Shown: positions 46,115 through 54,728 of the stretch, piece after piece
Layout: every line of letters begins with the position of its first letter
Position numbering within the stretch: the first letter of the stretch is position 1
Assembly (NCBI RefSeq): GCF_015207455.1
Contig: NZ_JADEWV010000007.1
Location: 1-63,261, forward strand
DNA length: 63,261 bases
Reading direction: 5' to 3'
Source of the DNA: Microcoleus sp. LEGE 07076
GTDB taxonomy: Bacteria > Cyanobacteriota > Cyanobacteriia > Cyanobacteriales > Microcoleaceae
Position numbers and translations under genes: made by a program
Notes under the pieces: generated by a model
The model's database searches: none
Told to the model about the DNA's origin: nothing
What the model saw: the letters and a program-made list of their open reading frames with translations, nothing else

Positions 46115-47026
46115 ATGCAAAAAGCAAACAAGCGTCGCGGGTTGATTACTGTAGCGGTGGTGCTTTCGCTCATCGCTTTTTTGGGATTTTCTCTGGTCCC
46201 AATTTTGGATAGTATCCTCAAGGCCAGTCAAACATCCACTAGTAGTTCGACTCCAACGCCGACTCAGACGGCGGCCTCTGGCGAGAAGCAATCGCAGTTG
46301 CTGCAAGATCAGGTGAGGGGGTACGAATTGGTTTTGCAGCGGGAACCTGACAATGTAACGGCTTTGAGGGGATTGTTGCAGGTGCGGCTGGAGTTGATCG
46401 GACAAGGAGTGGGGGAAATTAAGGATGCGATCCCACCTTTGGAAAAGTTGGCTAAACTGAATCCGGAGACTACCGAATACGGGATTTTACTGGCTCAGGC
46501 TAAGGAACGCACGGGCGATCGCGAAGGGGCGGCTCAGGCTTACAGGTCAATTTTGGCGTCTAAGCCTGGGGAAATTAAGGCTTTGCAGGGCTTGGTGAAT
46601 TTGCTGCTGGTGCAACAAAGGCCCGAGGCTGCGATCGGACTGCTGCAAGATACGCTCAAGGCCGCTCCGGGGCAGAATCAGGCTAAACCGGGAAGTGTTG
46701 ATGTCACTTCGGTGCAGTTGATTTTGGGACAGGTTTATGCTGTACAGAAGCGCTACCCGGAGGCGATCGCGATTTACGACGAATCGGCTAAGGCGAACCC
46801 GAAAGATTTTCGCCCGACTTTAGCCAAGGCGATCGTGTTTAAGGAACAGGGCAAAACTGATGAAGCAAAAACGCTGTTTGATAAAGCTGCTGAGTTAGCT
46901 CCTCCTAACTATAAAGACCAAATCAATCAATTAGCTAGCGGCACTCCTTCGCCTTCTCCAACAGCAGATGCCAGTCCCGAATCGGCGGCTTCTCCTACTC
47001 CAGAAGGTGCGCTACCTAAGCCTTAA
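46115..47026 (+). CDS. TPR repeat membrane protein
   Basis: A 303-aa protein: one N-terminal transmembrane helix (about 9-33), a Ser/Thr/Pro-rich stretch, then four to five TPR units (YELVLQREPDNVTALRGLLQ, YRSILASKPGEIKALQGLVN, IYDESAKANPKDFRPTLAKA), and a Pro/Ser-rich tail (SPSPTADASPESAASPTPEG). It sits in the plasma membrane, probably as a protein-protein scaffold. The shorter paralogue is at 26046. Partner unknown. Confidence 0.85.
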   Translation: MQKANKRRGLITVAVVLSLIAFLGFSLVPILDSILKASQTSTSSSTPTPTQTAASGEKQSQLLQDQVRGYELVLQREPDNVTALRGLLQVRLELIGQGVGEIKDAIPPLEKLAKLNPETTEYGILLAQAKERTGDREGAAQAYRSILASKPGEIKALQGLVNLLLVQQRPEAAIGLLQDTLKAAPGQNQAKPGSVDVTSVQLILGQVYAVQKRYPEAIAIYDESAKANPKDFRPTLAKAIVFKEQGKTDEAKTLFDKAAELAPPNYKDQINQLASGTPSPSPTADASPESAASPTPEGALPKP

Positions 47027-47144
47027 GGAGAGTTTGGCATGAAAGAATTTTGAGTTTTAACTGAAATAGTTTTAAGTAAAAAAATTAATGTTTAAAACTC
47101 AAAATTTATTGTTTTATTCCGATTTTAAATTAGATCGTATCTGG

Positions 47145-47429
47145 TCAAATAATGGTGATCACGTTTGTAGTGAGGACTAAAGTCCTCATAAATATCTGAG
47201 GACTAAAGTCCTGACTACAAACCTATTGCTAATTAAGTAAGATTTCGGAGGGAATTATGACCCAAAGCGTTGACCGCCTTGTTCTACTCAAATAATGGTG
47301 ATCACGTTTGTAATGAGGACTTTAGTCCTCATAAATATCTGAGACTAAAGTCCTGACTACAAACCTATTACTAATCAAGCAAGATTTCGGAGGGAATTAT
47401 GACCCAAAGCGTTGACCGCGTTGTTCTAC
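47145..47429. repeat. Tandem duplication of 143/142 bp covering a gene start
   Basis: Copy A (47145-47287) and copy B (47288-47429) are nearly identical. Each holds two TGAGGACTAAAGTCCTCA-type hairpins, a strong ribosome site (GGAGGGAATT) and the first codons of the Uma2 gene (MTQSVDR). Copy B is the real start (ATG 47399). Copy A makes a 12-residue decoy peptide (MTQSVDRLVLLK, 47257-47295) ending in TAA. Confidence 0.85.
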
Positions 47430-48310
47430 CTCCTGCTTTTCCAGACCACACTCAATTACCAGAGTCAGATGGTACTTTTGTGAAAAATTTTCAGGAGCAT
47501 CCCCAGAGTTTAATTTTAACTGATTCGATCGGCCCAATTTTGCAGGAGCGGCATCCTGACGGACAATATGCGATCGGTCAAGACTGCGGCATTTACTGGC
47601 GAGAAACCGAGCCACCGGAAAAAGGTGCAGAAGCTCCAGATTGGTTTTACGTTCCCAATGTACCTCCCAATTTAGACGGTCAAATTCGCCGTTCCTACGT
47701 GTTGTGGCGGGAACACATAGCACCGTTAATTGCGTTGGAATTTGCTAGCGGGAATGGCGATGAAGAGCGGGATATTACTCCGTTGTCGCGGACAGACGAA
47801 GGGGTGGTAACGAAACCCGGAAAGTTTTGGGCCTACGAGCGGGTGATGCGAATTCCCTATTACGGCATCTATGAAATTAATAGCGGCAGATTAGAAGTTT
47901 ATCGGTTGATTGACGGGTATTATCAACTGTTAGAACTGAATGAGCGCGGTCATTTTGCGATCGCACCTTTAGGCGTAGAATTGGGACTTTGGCAAGGCAA
48001 TTATCAAAATCAAACCATGCTTTGGCTGCGCTGGTGGGACGAGGAAGGTAATTTGCTGTTGATTGGCGATGAAAGAGCCGAATTGGAGAGATTGCGGGGG
48101 GAACAGCAGCGGGAAAGAGCCGAACAAGAAAGGTTGCGAGCCGAACAAGAAAGGCTGCGAGCTGACAGTGCAGAGCAGGCACAACAAGCTGAATTTCAGG
48201 CAAGAAGGGATGCAATTCCCCGGTTGTTGGGAATGGGTTTGAGTGCTGAACAAGTGGCGGAGGCGTTGGGTTTATCTGTCGAGGAAGTTAGGGAGGATTC
48301 TCAAGGGTGA
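47399..48310 (+). CDS. Uma2-family nuclease-like protein with coiled-coil tail
   Basis: A 303-aa protein: EAPDWFYVPNVPPNLDG and IAPLIALEFASGNGDEE (core Asp and Glu strands), KFWAYERVMRIPYYGIYEI and TMLWLRWWDEEGNLLL. A charged tail (repeats of ERLRAEQ) and a short C-terminal helix pair (PRLLGMGLSAEQVAEALGLS) follow. It resembles the gene at 22168. Ribosome site GGAGGG lies 5 bases before the ATG, inside the duplicated block. Confidence 0.88.
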   Translation: MTQSVDRVVLPPAFPDHTQLPESDGTFVKNFQEHPQSLILTDSIGPILQERHPDGQYAIGQDCGIYWRETEPPEKGAEAPDWFYVPNVPPNLDGQIRRSYVLWREHIAPLIALEFASGNGDEERDITPLSRTDEGVVTKPGKFWAYERVMRIPYYGIYEINSGRLEVYRLIDGYYQLLELNERGHFAIAPLGVELGLWQGNYQNQTMLWLRWWDEEGNLLLIGDERAELERLRGEQQRERAEQERLRAEQERLRADSAEQAQQAEFQARRDAIPRLLGMGLSAEQVAEALGLSVEEVREDSQG

Positions 48311-48336
48311 GCCAATCGTACCCAATCACTTTATCC

Positions 48337-48546
48337 TTATCTCTCTGATTCAGTAGCTTGAGAAACAGGCTGAATTTTACCTAAACGATAAGCGGTTAGC
48401 GGACTTTTGCGAATATCTGCTTCTATCTGGGCAATCAGTTCATCAAGTGCAAAATTAAGACTGTCAAACTGCCGACAGACTTCGCGCATTTGAGTAACTG
48501 TCTGCTTAACTTTTTCTGGTTCTGGAAGTTGCGGTTGTTGAGTCAT
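48337..48546 (-). CDS. Small hypothetical protein, third gene of an operon
   Basis: 69 aa from ATG 48546, which overlaps the stop codon of the preceding gene (ATGA). It has heptad-like hydrophobic spacing (VKQTVTQMREVCRQFDSLNFALDEL), so it is probably a coiled coil. No recognised domain. Confidence 0.55.
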   Translation of the reverse strand: MTQQPQLPEPEKVKQTVTQMREVCRQFDSLNFALDELIAQIEADIRKSPLTAYRLGKIQPVSQATESER

Positions 48547-48887
48547 AGTAGGTTCCAATCACTCTTAGCTTCTCGGACTGTAGCTTCTCCGGCCTCGGCT
48601 GTAACTTCAGCTTGTTCTATGGTTTGAGTCAGTAGTTCTATCGTAGCAGCAGGAGCGATCGGCTGAAATTCAGAAATTCGCAGCAGCAGGTTAGAAAGGC
48701 GAGAATAGGACGAAGTAGCTCGTTCTCTGATGTTTGTCAATTGCTCTAGCACAGAAGCAGTTGCCTCGGTTTCTCCAAATATTTCAAAAACAGATAGTTC
48801 GGTTGCTCCCGCTTGATTGATTAGCTGCACAAGTCGGCGCTGTAATTCTAGAATAATTGTAATAGTTCGATCGGGCAAATCAGCCAT
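48543..48887 (-). CDS. Hypothetical helical protein, second gene of an operon
   Basis: 114 aa from ATG 48887 (MADLPDRTITIILELQRRL), which overlaps the end of the gene before it by 8 bp. Helical, with many Glu/Ala. No motif I recognise. The tight overlaps on both sides show one transcript. Confidence 0.6.
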   Translation of the reverse strand: MADLPDRTITIILELQRRLVQLINQAGATELSVFEIFGETEATASVLEQLTNIRERATSSYSRLSNLLLRISEFQPIAPAATIELLTQTIEQAEVTAEAGEATVREAKSDWNLL

Positions 48888-49125
48888 GCGCTTTTTCCTC
48901 ACTATCATCCAACTCCGCCATAAAATCGGCTACAGAACCAAATTTAACATTTCCCTCAGCATACTCTTGACGAACTTCTGCAACTTCCTTGAGTAATTCA
49001 TTTCGTCGCTGTTGTTGCAGGCGGTTCTGAAGAATATCTAGAAGCATGGCTTGATCTTCTAATGATAAAACTTCTACAGCTTCAAGAGCTTGCTGGAATT
49101 GAGATGTCTGTGTCGTTTTACTCAT
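48880..49125 (-). CDS. Antitoxin-like small protein, first gene of an operon
   Basis: An 81-aa protein (ALEAVEVLSLEDQAMLLDILQNRLQQQRRNEL, then VRQEYAEGNVKFGSVADFMAELDD) resembling a family of cyanobacterial small proteins usually found as antitoxins before RelE-like toxins. No such toxin follows here; two unknown helical proteins do. Confidence 0.65.
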   Translation of the reverse strand: MSKTTQTSQFQQALEAVEVLSLEDQAMLLDILQNRLQQQRRNELLKEVAEVRQEYAEGNVKFGSVADFMAELDDSEEKAHG

Positions 49126-49228
49126 ATATTATATTTAACTGTATGATACCGATAAAAGCAGTATAACACTGCCAAGTTTGCAGTCATCTCCCAGAGTTGA
49201 ATAAACAGCAAATTCAGTAGATTGTGTT

Positions 49229-49353
49229 TACTCTTCTGACCACCAGATAGGTTGTCCATCGTGTTGATAAGAATAATCTTCTGGCGGCGGAGATCCGTCC
49301 CAAGGAGGTGCTTTTGCTTACCTCTGGTATTGGTTGCAATTTTTATTTCTGAT
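49229..49353 (-). pseudogene. C-terminal relic of an unknown gene
   Basis: The minus strand ends with APPWDGSPPPEDYSYQHDGQ, PIWWSEE and a stop at 49229. Upstream, another frame reads IATNTRGKQK, so a frameshift is likely. The composition looks like real protein. It is cut by the inverted-repeat element at 49354. Family unknown. Confidence 0.35.
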
Positions 49354-49464
49354 AGTCCTGGACGCATGGGATCCAGAAACCGGGTTTTTTTACAAAAATA
49401 CTTCGTTGCAGCCCGTACCCAAGGTAAAAAACCCGATTTCTTTTGTCCGAGTGCGTCCAGGACT
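49354..49464. mobile_element. MITE, 111 bp, copy 1
   Basis: Perfect 13-bp inverted ends AGTCCTGGACGCA (49354-49366) and TGCGTCCAGGACT (49452-49464). The inside contains a T-run then ACAAAAATAC and GTTGCAG, shared with the second copy at 59716. No coding capacity. Confidence 0.75.
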
Positions 49465-49563
49465 GTTTGAAAAACCTTCGGCTTTGACAGCTAGCAAAAT
49501 ATGGTTGAGCATATCTATGCTTGGCGAACCTGTAGTTGTGAATTAGTAAGGTGCGAACTGCCC

Positions 49564-49672
49564 AAGAAGGGATGCAATTCCCCGATTGTTGGGAATGGGT
49601 TTGAGTGCCGAGCAAGTGGCGGAGGCGTTAAGTTTAGCTGTGGAGGAAGTTAGCCACAATTATCACGGGTGA
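49564..49672 (+). pseudogene. Uma2 tail fragment
   Basis: These 109 bp match the last 36 codons of the Uma2 gene at 47399 (GMGLSAEQVAEAL region, same stop TGA at 49670-49672) with about ten differences. The body of the gene is absent, so it is a leftover of a duplication. Confidence 0.7.
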
Positions 49673-49739
49673 GATAGTTTTATCGGGATAAAGTTAACTT
49701 CAAATTCTCGAAGATTCTCAAATTTCAAATGTCTGCTTC

Positions 49740-50060
49740 TCAGCTTTTGGAAGAACTAATAGCGAGTGCCACATCCTCACGAGTTGCTCCCAGCGCTAGC
49801 ATTGTCCTTACCATCAAATCAAGAGAAACAGACGGATCGCCAGCTTCTATTTTAGCTACCCGTGACTGACTAGATTTAATTTTCTTAGCCAAACTTTCTT
49901 GAGAAAGATTTTGACTAATACGAAGCTGCTTCAAGCGTTTAATTAGAGACAGCTTCATATCAATAAAAGCAATTTCTTCTGCTGAAAGTTCTAGAAAGTC
50001 TGCGGCATCTCCCACTCGCCAACCTGCTGCTTCTAAACGTTGACGTTTAATGGCATCCAT
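49740..50060 (-). CDS. XRE-family antitoxin, HigA-like
   Basis: A 106-aa protein. Its helix-turn-helix is at about 42-85 (LRISQNLSQESLAKKIKSSQSRVAKIEAGDP), preceded by an N-terminal segment (RLEAAGWRVGDAADFLELSAEE) common in HigA-like antitoxins of host-inhibition modules. The toxin gene lies 119 bp upstream in the same direction, the HigB-HigA order. It probably represses the operon. Confidence 0.85.
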   Translation of the reverse strand: MDAIKRQRLEAAGWRVGDAADFLELSAEEIAFIDMKLSLIKRLKQLRISQNLSQESLAKKIKSSQSRVAKIEAGDPSVSLDLMVRTMLALGATREDVALAISSSKS

Positions 50061-50179
50061 TGTAAATATTACCTCTTTTTTAAATTATATGAATTGCACA
50101 GAGCAAGGATTGTGAATGGTGAATTGTGTCTCAATTTGTAAGGTGGGCAATGCCCACCCTAAGGGAAGTCATGAAATAA

Positions 50180-50539
50180 CTAGGTTTCTCCTGAGCTTCG
50201 ATCGTACAATCTCAGTCGTTTTTGACTGTTTTCGATGGCGCGCTTAGGCGTTTTCTGGGTAGTTTTTTGAAACACCTCTGCAATGACAATAGCATCTGAG
50301 TCAATCCGGTAAATAATTCGCCACTGTTTACCGGCTTCACTATCATCGATCCGCAATTCGTGGCAGTGAGGGCTGATGCTTGGCATAGGTCGAGAGACAG
50401 GCATGGCTAAAATTTCTCCATTTTGTAACATCCTTAATAAAATCCCTGCCTCAATTCGCGCTGAGGCGGAAAAAGGGGGAGTTTTTACGGAGCCTCTGAT
50501 GAGCCAAACAACATCTTTGTTCTCGCCTTGGGATTCCAT
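50180..50539 (-). CDS. RelE/HigB-like toxin (phage Gp49 family)
   Basis: A 119-aa protein: DVVWLIRGSVKTPPFSASARIEAGILLRMLQNGE, then the RelE-fold core CHELRIDDSEAGKQWRIIYRID, VIAEVFQKTTQKTPKRAIENSQKR. The ELR...WRIIYRI...F.K.T.KTP pattern is typical of Gp49-like HigB toxins, which cut mRNA on the ribosome. Its antitoxin is next. Confidence 0.85.
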   Translation of the reverse strand: MESQGENKDVVWLIRGSVKTPPFSASARIEAGILLRMLQNGEILAMPVSRPMPSISPHCHELRIDDSEAGKQWRIIYRIDSDAIVIAEVFQKTTQKTPKRAIENSQKRLRLYDRSSGET

Positions 50540-50877
50540 AAATTAAGTAGTTTAGTCATAAAGTTTACAAATATGTCGTATCTGACATAATTATAGCGCA
50601 AGATAACTAAAAGTGGTAGAAGAGACTAAAGATTGCCGAATTTCCTCTCAATTGGTAAGGTACGCATTGCCAGCCCTGTCAAGGTGCGATCCTCTTCGAG
50701 GGCTGCGCTAACGACTGATTTGCGTCATTCTAGGCGGTGGCGATCGGCAATAAACCAGGTTTATTACCGATCGCCTTTTAAAAGAATCAGATTTAACGAT
50801 CGCCCGCTACCCAATTTCAAGCGTTTGAGGGATTTCTTCACAACCTTAACAGGGCTGGCCTTGCCCACCCGTACAAA
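50540..50877. other. Intergenic gap with hairpin
   Basis: Contains a CTCTTCGAGGGCTGCGC fragment (50690-50710) known as a dispersed piece in cyanobacteria, and the hairpin at 50739-50775. No gene seen. Confidence 0.5.
50739..50775. terminator. Strong hairpin before the toxin-antitoxin/sdhA junction
   Basis: GGCGATCGG (50739-50747) pairs with CCGATCGCC (50767-50775), with an additional AATAAACC/GGTTTATT inner stem and TTTT following. It lies downstream of sdhA on the minus strand and could end that transcript. Confidence 0.6.
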
Positions 50878-52605
50878 TCAATACTTCCTTTCCTGCGGCT
50901 CAAACATGGTAATCGCCACCGGCATATAAGCCAAATCAATCCCCGCCGGCGAATAATAGGCGAGGGTATGTTTCAAGAAATTGCCGTCATCGCGATCGGT
51001 AAAATCTTCCCGCGAATGAGCTCCCCGACTTTCCTGCCGATTCAAAGCCGAAGTTAAAATCATTTTCCCGACAACGATTAAACTCCGCAATTCCAAAGCT
51101 TCCACAATTTCCGTATTCCACAGCTTGCCTTTATCGTCTAAGTAAACATCCTCATATTGTCGCTCCAATTCCTCCAATTTCGTTAAACCTTCTTGCATCG
51201 ATTCGGCGCTGCGAAATACCCCACAATACTCAGTCATCGTATCTTGATACTGCTGCCGAATTTGATTGATTCGGTATTTTCCGGGACGTTCTAACAGTGC
51301 CTGAATTTGCTCGCTGGCTTCCTTGATATAACGCTGTTCATCCACAGATGGTAACTTGCGATTTTGTACGAATTGTGCTATGGTTGCGCCAGTAACTTTG
51401 CCGTAAACGACGCATTCTAAAAGGGAATTGCTGCCCAAACGATTTGCGCCGTGAACCGACACGCAAGCTGCTTCGCCGGCTGCAAAGAAACCGTCCACTA
51501 AACCCTCAGCACTGCTGCGAACTTGTCCGCTCACATTTGTAGGAATTCCGCCCATTGAATAGTGAACTGTCGGGCGGACGGGCATCGGCTGATTTACTGC
51601 ATCTATTCCTAGCAAGCGGTGGGCTTCTTCCCAAGCGAAAGGTATTTTGCTCATGATTTTTTCGCGTCCCATGTGCCGCAAATCCATGTAAATAAATGGG
51701 CCGCCGGCACTACCGTCAATGTTGATTCCTCGGCCTGCACGAATTTCTAGAGATATTGCCCTGGATGTAATATCCCTGGGCGCTAATTCCATCCGCGACG
51801 GGGCATAATTGGCCATAAATCGATCGCCCTCGGAATTGATCAAATAAGCGCCTTCGCCCCGCACAGCCTCCGAAATCAACACTCCCACGGGATACAAACC
51901 CGTCGGGTGAAACTGCACAAATTCCATATCTTCCAGCGGCAGTCCCGCCATAGCAGTCATCGCCAAACCGTCTCCAGTCGAGGCGTAATCGTTCGAGGTC
52001 GTGTTGTAAACCCGGCCGTAACCCCCCGTAGCAAACATCACCGCCTTAGCGCGCACGACGGCAATTTCGCCGTCTATTAGGTTAAACATAACTACGCCCT
52101 TGGCTTGGCCTGATTCCAAAATCAGGCGGGTGACGTACCATTCCTGATAGATGTGAACTCCGTTACGGCGGAGGTTGTTGACTAATTCGTGGAGGATGGC
52201 GTGACCGGTTTTGTCGGCGGCGTAACAGGTGCGGTTGTGGGAATGTCCGCCGAAAGCGCGCTGGGCAATTCTGCCGTCTTCTAGGCGGGAAAAGAGGACT
52301 CCCATGTGTTCTAAATCGATGACTACACCGGGTGCTTCGCGGGTGAGAATTTCTACTGCGTCTTGGTCGGCTAAATAGTCTGAACCTTTTACTGTGTCGA
52401 AGGCGTGGGCTTTCCAACTGTCTTCGGGATCGACATTTTGCAGGCTGGATGCCATGCCGCCTTGGGCTGCGACGGAGTGCGATCGAATCGGGTGAGTTTT
52501 GGCAACAACTGCTACGTTTAAGCTGGGGTTAGTCCGGGCAATTTCTACAGCGGCGCGGCAACCTGCTAAACCGCCGCCTACAATGATTACGTCGTGTTCT
52601 AGCAT
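50878..52605 (-). CDS. sdhA: Succinate dehydrogenase/fumarate reductase flavoprotein subunit
   Basis: Flavoprotein oxidising succinate to fumarate at the thylakoid/plasma membrane and feeding plastoquinone. 575 aa from ATG 52605; the frame extends to a TTG at 52668 but that lies inside a terminator. FAD motif [15 protein letters not shown] (9-23), the covalent-FAD region [11 protein letters not shown] (His43), [40 protein letters not shown], and [17 protein letters not shown]. Partner subunit (sdhB) is not in the window, as is usual in cyanobacteria. Confidence 0.95.
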   Translation of the reverse strand: MLEHDVIIVGGGLAGCRAAVEIARTNPSLNVAVVAKTHPIRSHSVAAQGGMASSLQNVDPEDSWKAHAFDTVKGSDYLADQDAVEILTREAPGVVIDLEHMGVLFSRLEDGRIAQRAFGGHSHNRTCYAADKTGHAILHELVNNLRRNGVHIYQEWYVTRLILESGQAKGVVMFNLIDGEIAVVRAKAVMFATGGYGRVYNTTSNDYASTGDGLAMTAMAGLPLEDMEFVQFHPTGLYPVGVLISEAVRGEGAYLINSEGDRFMANYAPSRMELAPRDITSRAISLEIRAGRGINIDGSAGGPFIYMDLRHMGREKIMSKIPFAWEEAHRLLGIDAVNQPMPVRPTVHYSMGGIPTNVSGQVRSSAEGLVDGFFAAGEAACVSVHGANRLGSNSLLECVVYGKVTGATIAQFVQNRKLPSVDEQRYIKEASEQIQALLERPGKYRINQIRQQYQDTMTEYCGVFRSAESMQEGLTKLEELERQYEDVYLDDKGKLWNTEIVEALELRSLIVVGKMILTSALNRQESRGAHSREDFTDRDDGNFLKHTLAYYSPAGIDLAYMPVAITMFEPQERKY

Positions 52606-52652
52606 TGTTGGAATAATTTTGAGTGTTCTCCTCAAGTTATCGTGACGCAAAA

Positions 52653-52683
52653 AAAACTTCCTATCCAAAGATCGGGAAGTTTT
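52653..52683 (-). terminator. Rho-independent terminator between a membrane-protein gene and sdhA
   Basis: AAAACTTCC (52653-52661) pairs with GGAAGTTTT (52675-52683); on the minus strand it ends in eight T. A second perfect 12-bp stem (TTAACTTTTGAT/ATCAAAAGTTAA, 52683-52717) lies just before it. It separates the 53047 gene from sdhA and excludes the longer sdhA start. Confidence 0.75.
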
Positions 52684-52732
52684 TTAACTTTTGATTTGAA
52701 TTGAACATCAAAAGTTAAAATTTTAAGTTCGA

Positions 52733-53047
52733 CTAGCCGACGGTTTCGACAGGCTGCTGATTGGATTGATTTCCCGTTGCAGAAGGTTGCTCTTCGGTGG
52801 CGGGGTCTACCGAAAGCACTTGAATGTTATTTAGCAGAGTTGTCACGAAAGCAAACAGCAAGAAGGGTAGAGACAGCACTAAAATCAAGCCGACGGTAGC
52901 CAAGGCGTAGATTTGACGGGCGCTGCTCCAGAGGGCGAGTGCCGACGCTAGACTCAGGAAGATGACTATCAGCCAAACAATGATTTGACCGTAAATGTCG
53001 CCAAAGGTGAGGGTACATTTAAGGCGATAGTTTTGGATGTTACTCAT
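52733..53047 (-). CDS. Small cyanobacterial membrane protein
   Basis: 104 aa from ATG 53047 (GAGG upstream; an extra 12 codons to 53083 are possible). MSNIQNYRLKCTLTFGDIYG is followed by two transmembrane helices (about 20-41 and 49-73) and a soluble acidic, Gln-rich tail. Widely present in cyanobacteria as hypothetical, to my knowledge. Function unknown. Confidence 0.65.
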   Translation of the reverse strand: MSNIQNYRLKCTLTFGDIYGQIIVWLIVIFLSLASALALWSSARQIYALATVGLILVLSLPFLLFAFVTTLLNNIQVLSVDPATEEQPSATGNQSNQQPVETVG

Positions 53048-53357
53048 TTGATGCCTCGGGAGATTGCTATTACGACTGTCCAAAAATACTTTGACAGTCT
53101 GTCAATACTGACTGTAAATTCCTAATTTTAGAGCCTACCAGTAGGTTTTGGGGCAGTTTTAAACATTTTTATAGAAGTTTGCAACAACACTTTATGAATT
53201 TTTGTTTCAGATTGGGAAATTTTGCCCCAACAAGACTTATCTCAGAAAGAGCTCCGGCTACGGAGGCATTCGGCATTGGGAGTGAAAAAATATTTTTTGT
53301 CCTGGCTGATTGGGTTTACAGCCCTTAAATAGATTTATGAAAGCCAAAAAAGAGACG

Positions 53358-53535
53358 TATAGCAATTCTGGGCAACATGAGGTATGAGCGACGAGTGGGA
53401 AAAGGTAATTAGTATTTAGTAATTAGTAATGACCCGATCGCTCAGGGTGCCATTACCGATTAGGGCGATCGCTCAGGGTGCCATTACCGATTAGGGCGAT
53501 CGGGTGTACCTCATTGAACCGAGACTCGGCTATAT
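53358..53535. repeat. TATAGC-ended repeat element with 31-bp tandem duplication
   Basis: Left end TATAGCAATTCTGGGCAACA then TGAGGTA; right end TACCTCATTGAACCGAGAC then GGCTATA. The ends are imperfect inverted repeats and similar to the small insertion at 7460-7548. Inside, a 31-bp unit is directly doubled (53435-53496). Confidence 0.5.
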
Positions 53536-53757
53536 GTAGATCCGCGCTGGCCATCAAATACGCTGTCAAATGTTAAATCCCCTAAATTTATACCAATTCT
53601 CAAAAACTCTGCAAAAGTTTTTGTAGGGTTCCCCTCCCTCTGATCCATGCTATAGGAATCCTAAATGATTTGAAAAATAACACGCAAGCAAGATGCTTAC
53701 ACTACAAAGATTCTGGTCTCGATCTATTTTGCGGCTGATGCGAGGACTGCTACATAA

Positions 53758-53885
53758 TAGACCTCTTGCAAAAATCCTTTTCATCAATTGATCGGACGGG
53801 TTCTCCGGCCCATCCCACAAGAAAAGATAATTCTTGTGGGATGGGCCGGAGAGCCCCCGTCCTAATTATTTTTGCAAGAGGTCTA
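53758..53885. mobile_element. MITE, 128 bp, with 18-bp perfect ends
   Basis: TAGACCTCTTGCAAAAAT (53758-53775) is exactly complementary to 53868-53885. An inner arm (GGCCCATCCCACAAGAA / TTCTTGTGGGATGGGCC) makes the whole element one long hairpin. A decayed relative is at 62956-63089. Confidence 0.8.
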
Positions 53886-54077
53886 ATATCATTTCCGGTT
53901 ATACCGTCAGGTGATGTTGACTGTTGAGGGCCCGCACTCACAGACACCGCCGCTACTGACTGTTGAGTGTTGATGGTTTGAACAATACCGATACAACCGA
54001 AAACGATATGATATCAATTCCTGTTGCACCGTCAGATGATTTTGACGGTGCAACAGTTTCTAATTGGGGTTATCTAC

Positions 54078-54728
54078 TTACAAAACTTCTAAGACTTCTG
54101 ACTTGTGAAATCTTACCTTTGCCAGTGAAGCATACTTATCTGCTTCAGAGCGATAGCCAGCGGCACAGGCAACGACGGTAGTAAAGCCTTTTTCAGGTAG
54201 CCCTAACAAATTGTCGTATTTGACAGGTTCGATTCCTTCCATTGGGCAGGTGTCTACACCGAGTAATGCAGCACTGGTCATAAAGTTACCTAGTGCGATG
54301 TAAGTTTGGCGCGTTGCCCAGTCATTGACATTAAAGCTGCGCGTACCGTGAACGACATCATTGACTATCAGGTTTCGATAGCCTGAGAGAGCATCGACAG
54401 TTCCTCCCCGGATCTCAGCAGTGCGGGCGATAAAACGATCGACATGCTCGGCAGTTAGATTCTTTTCGATCGTAAATACGACATAGTGAGAACAATCCGT
54501 CACCTGTGACTGATTCCAGGAGAAGGGTTTGAGCTGCTCTTTGAGTTCCGGACTGGTAACAATTAAGAATTTCCAAGGTTGAAGCCCATAGGAAGATGGC
54601 GTTAACACTAAGGTATCTTCTAAAGCTGTCCAGATTTCTGGATCAATTGTTTTGGATGGGTCGAACTGTTTGGTGGCATAACGCCATTTGAGATGTTCGA
54701 GTAAGTCTGTTGTAGTCAGGTGATTCAT
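54078..54728 (-). CDS. Nitroreductase-family NAD(P)H oxidoreductase, NfsB-like
   Basis: 216 aa from ATG 54728. FMN-binding motifs: RYATKQFDPSK (about 16-26), TPSSYGLQPWKFLIV (about 44-58), DWATRQTYIALGNFMTSAALLGVDTCPMEG (about 140-170) and the end TTVVACAAGYRSEADKYASLAKVRF. Members reduce nitro compounds or quinones with NAD(P)H; the physiological substrate is unknown. Confidence 0.9.
   Translation of the reverse strand: MNHLTTTDLLEHLKWRYATKQFDPSKTIDPEIWTALEDTLVLTPSSYGLQPWKFLIVTSPELKEQLKPFSWNQSQVTDCSHYVVFTIEKNLTAEHVDRFIARTAEIRGGTVDALSGYRNLIVNDVVHGTRSFNVNDWATRQTYIALGNFMTSAALLGVDTCPMEGIEPVKYDNLLGLPEKGFTTVVACAAGYRSEADKYASLAKVRFHKSEVLEVL

Larger units (their letters stand above)
53048..54077. 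other. 1-kb gene-free stretch rich in repeats
   Basis: Holds the element at 53358-53535, a 31-bp direct repeat inside it (53435-53465 and 53466-53496), the MITE at 53758-53885, and a block at about 53900-54060 with CCGTCAG/CTGACGG and GACTGTTGAG pieces that resemble the gap after glnB. No open frame with a recognisable product. Confidence 0.6.

Noticed and set aside
50633-50929. 98-codon plus-strand frame before sdhA
   Set aside because: It spans a dispersed repeat and a strong hairpin and runs into the sdhA end; composition is not protein-like.
52606-52668. Longer sdhA start at TTG 52668
   Set aside because: This extension runs through a strong terminator hairpin and lacks homology; ATG 52605 begins the FAD-binding strand at the usual distance.
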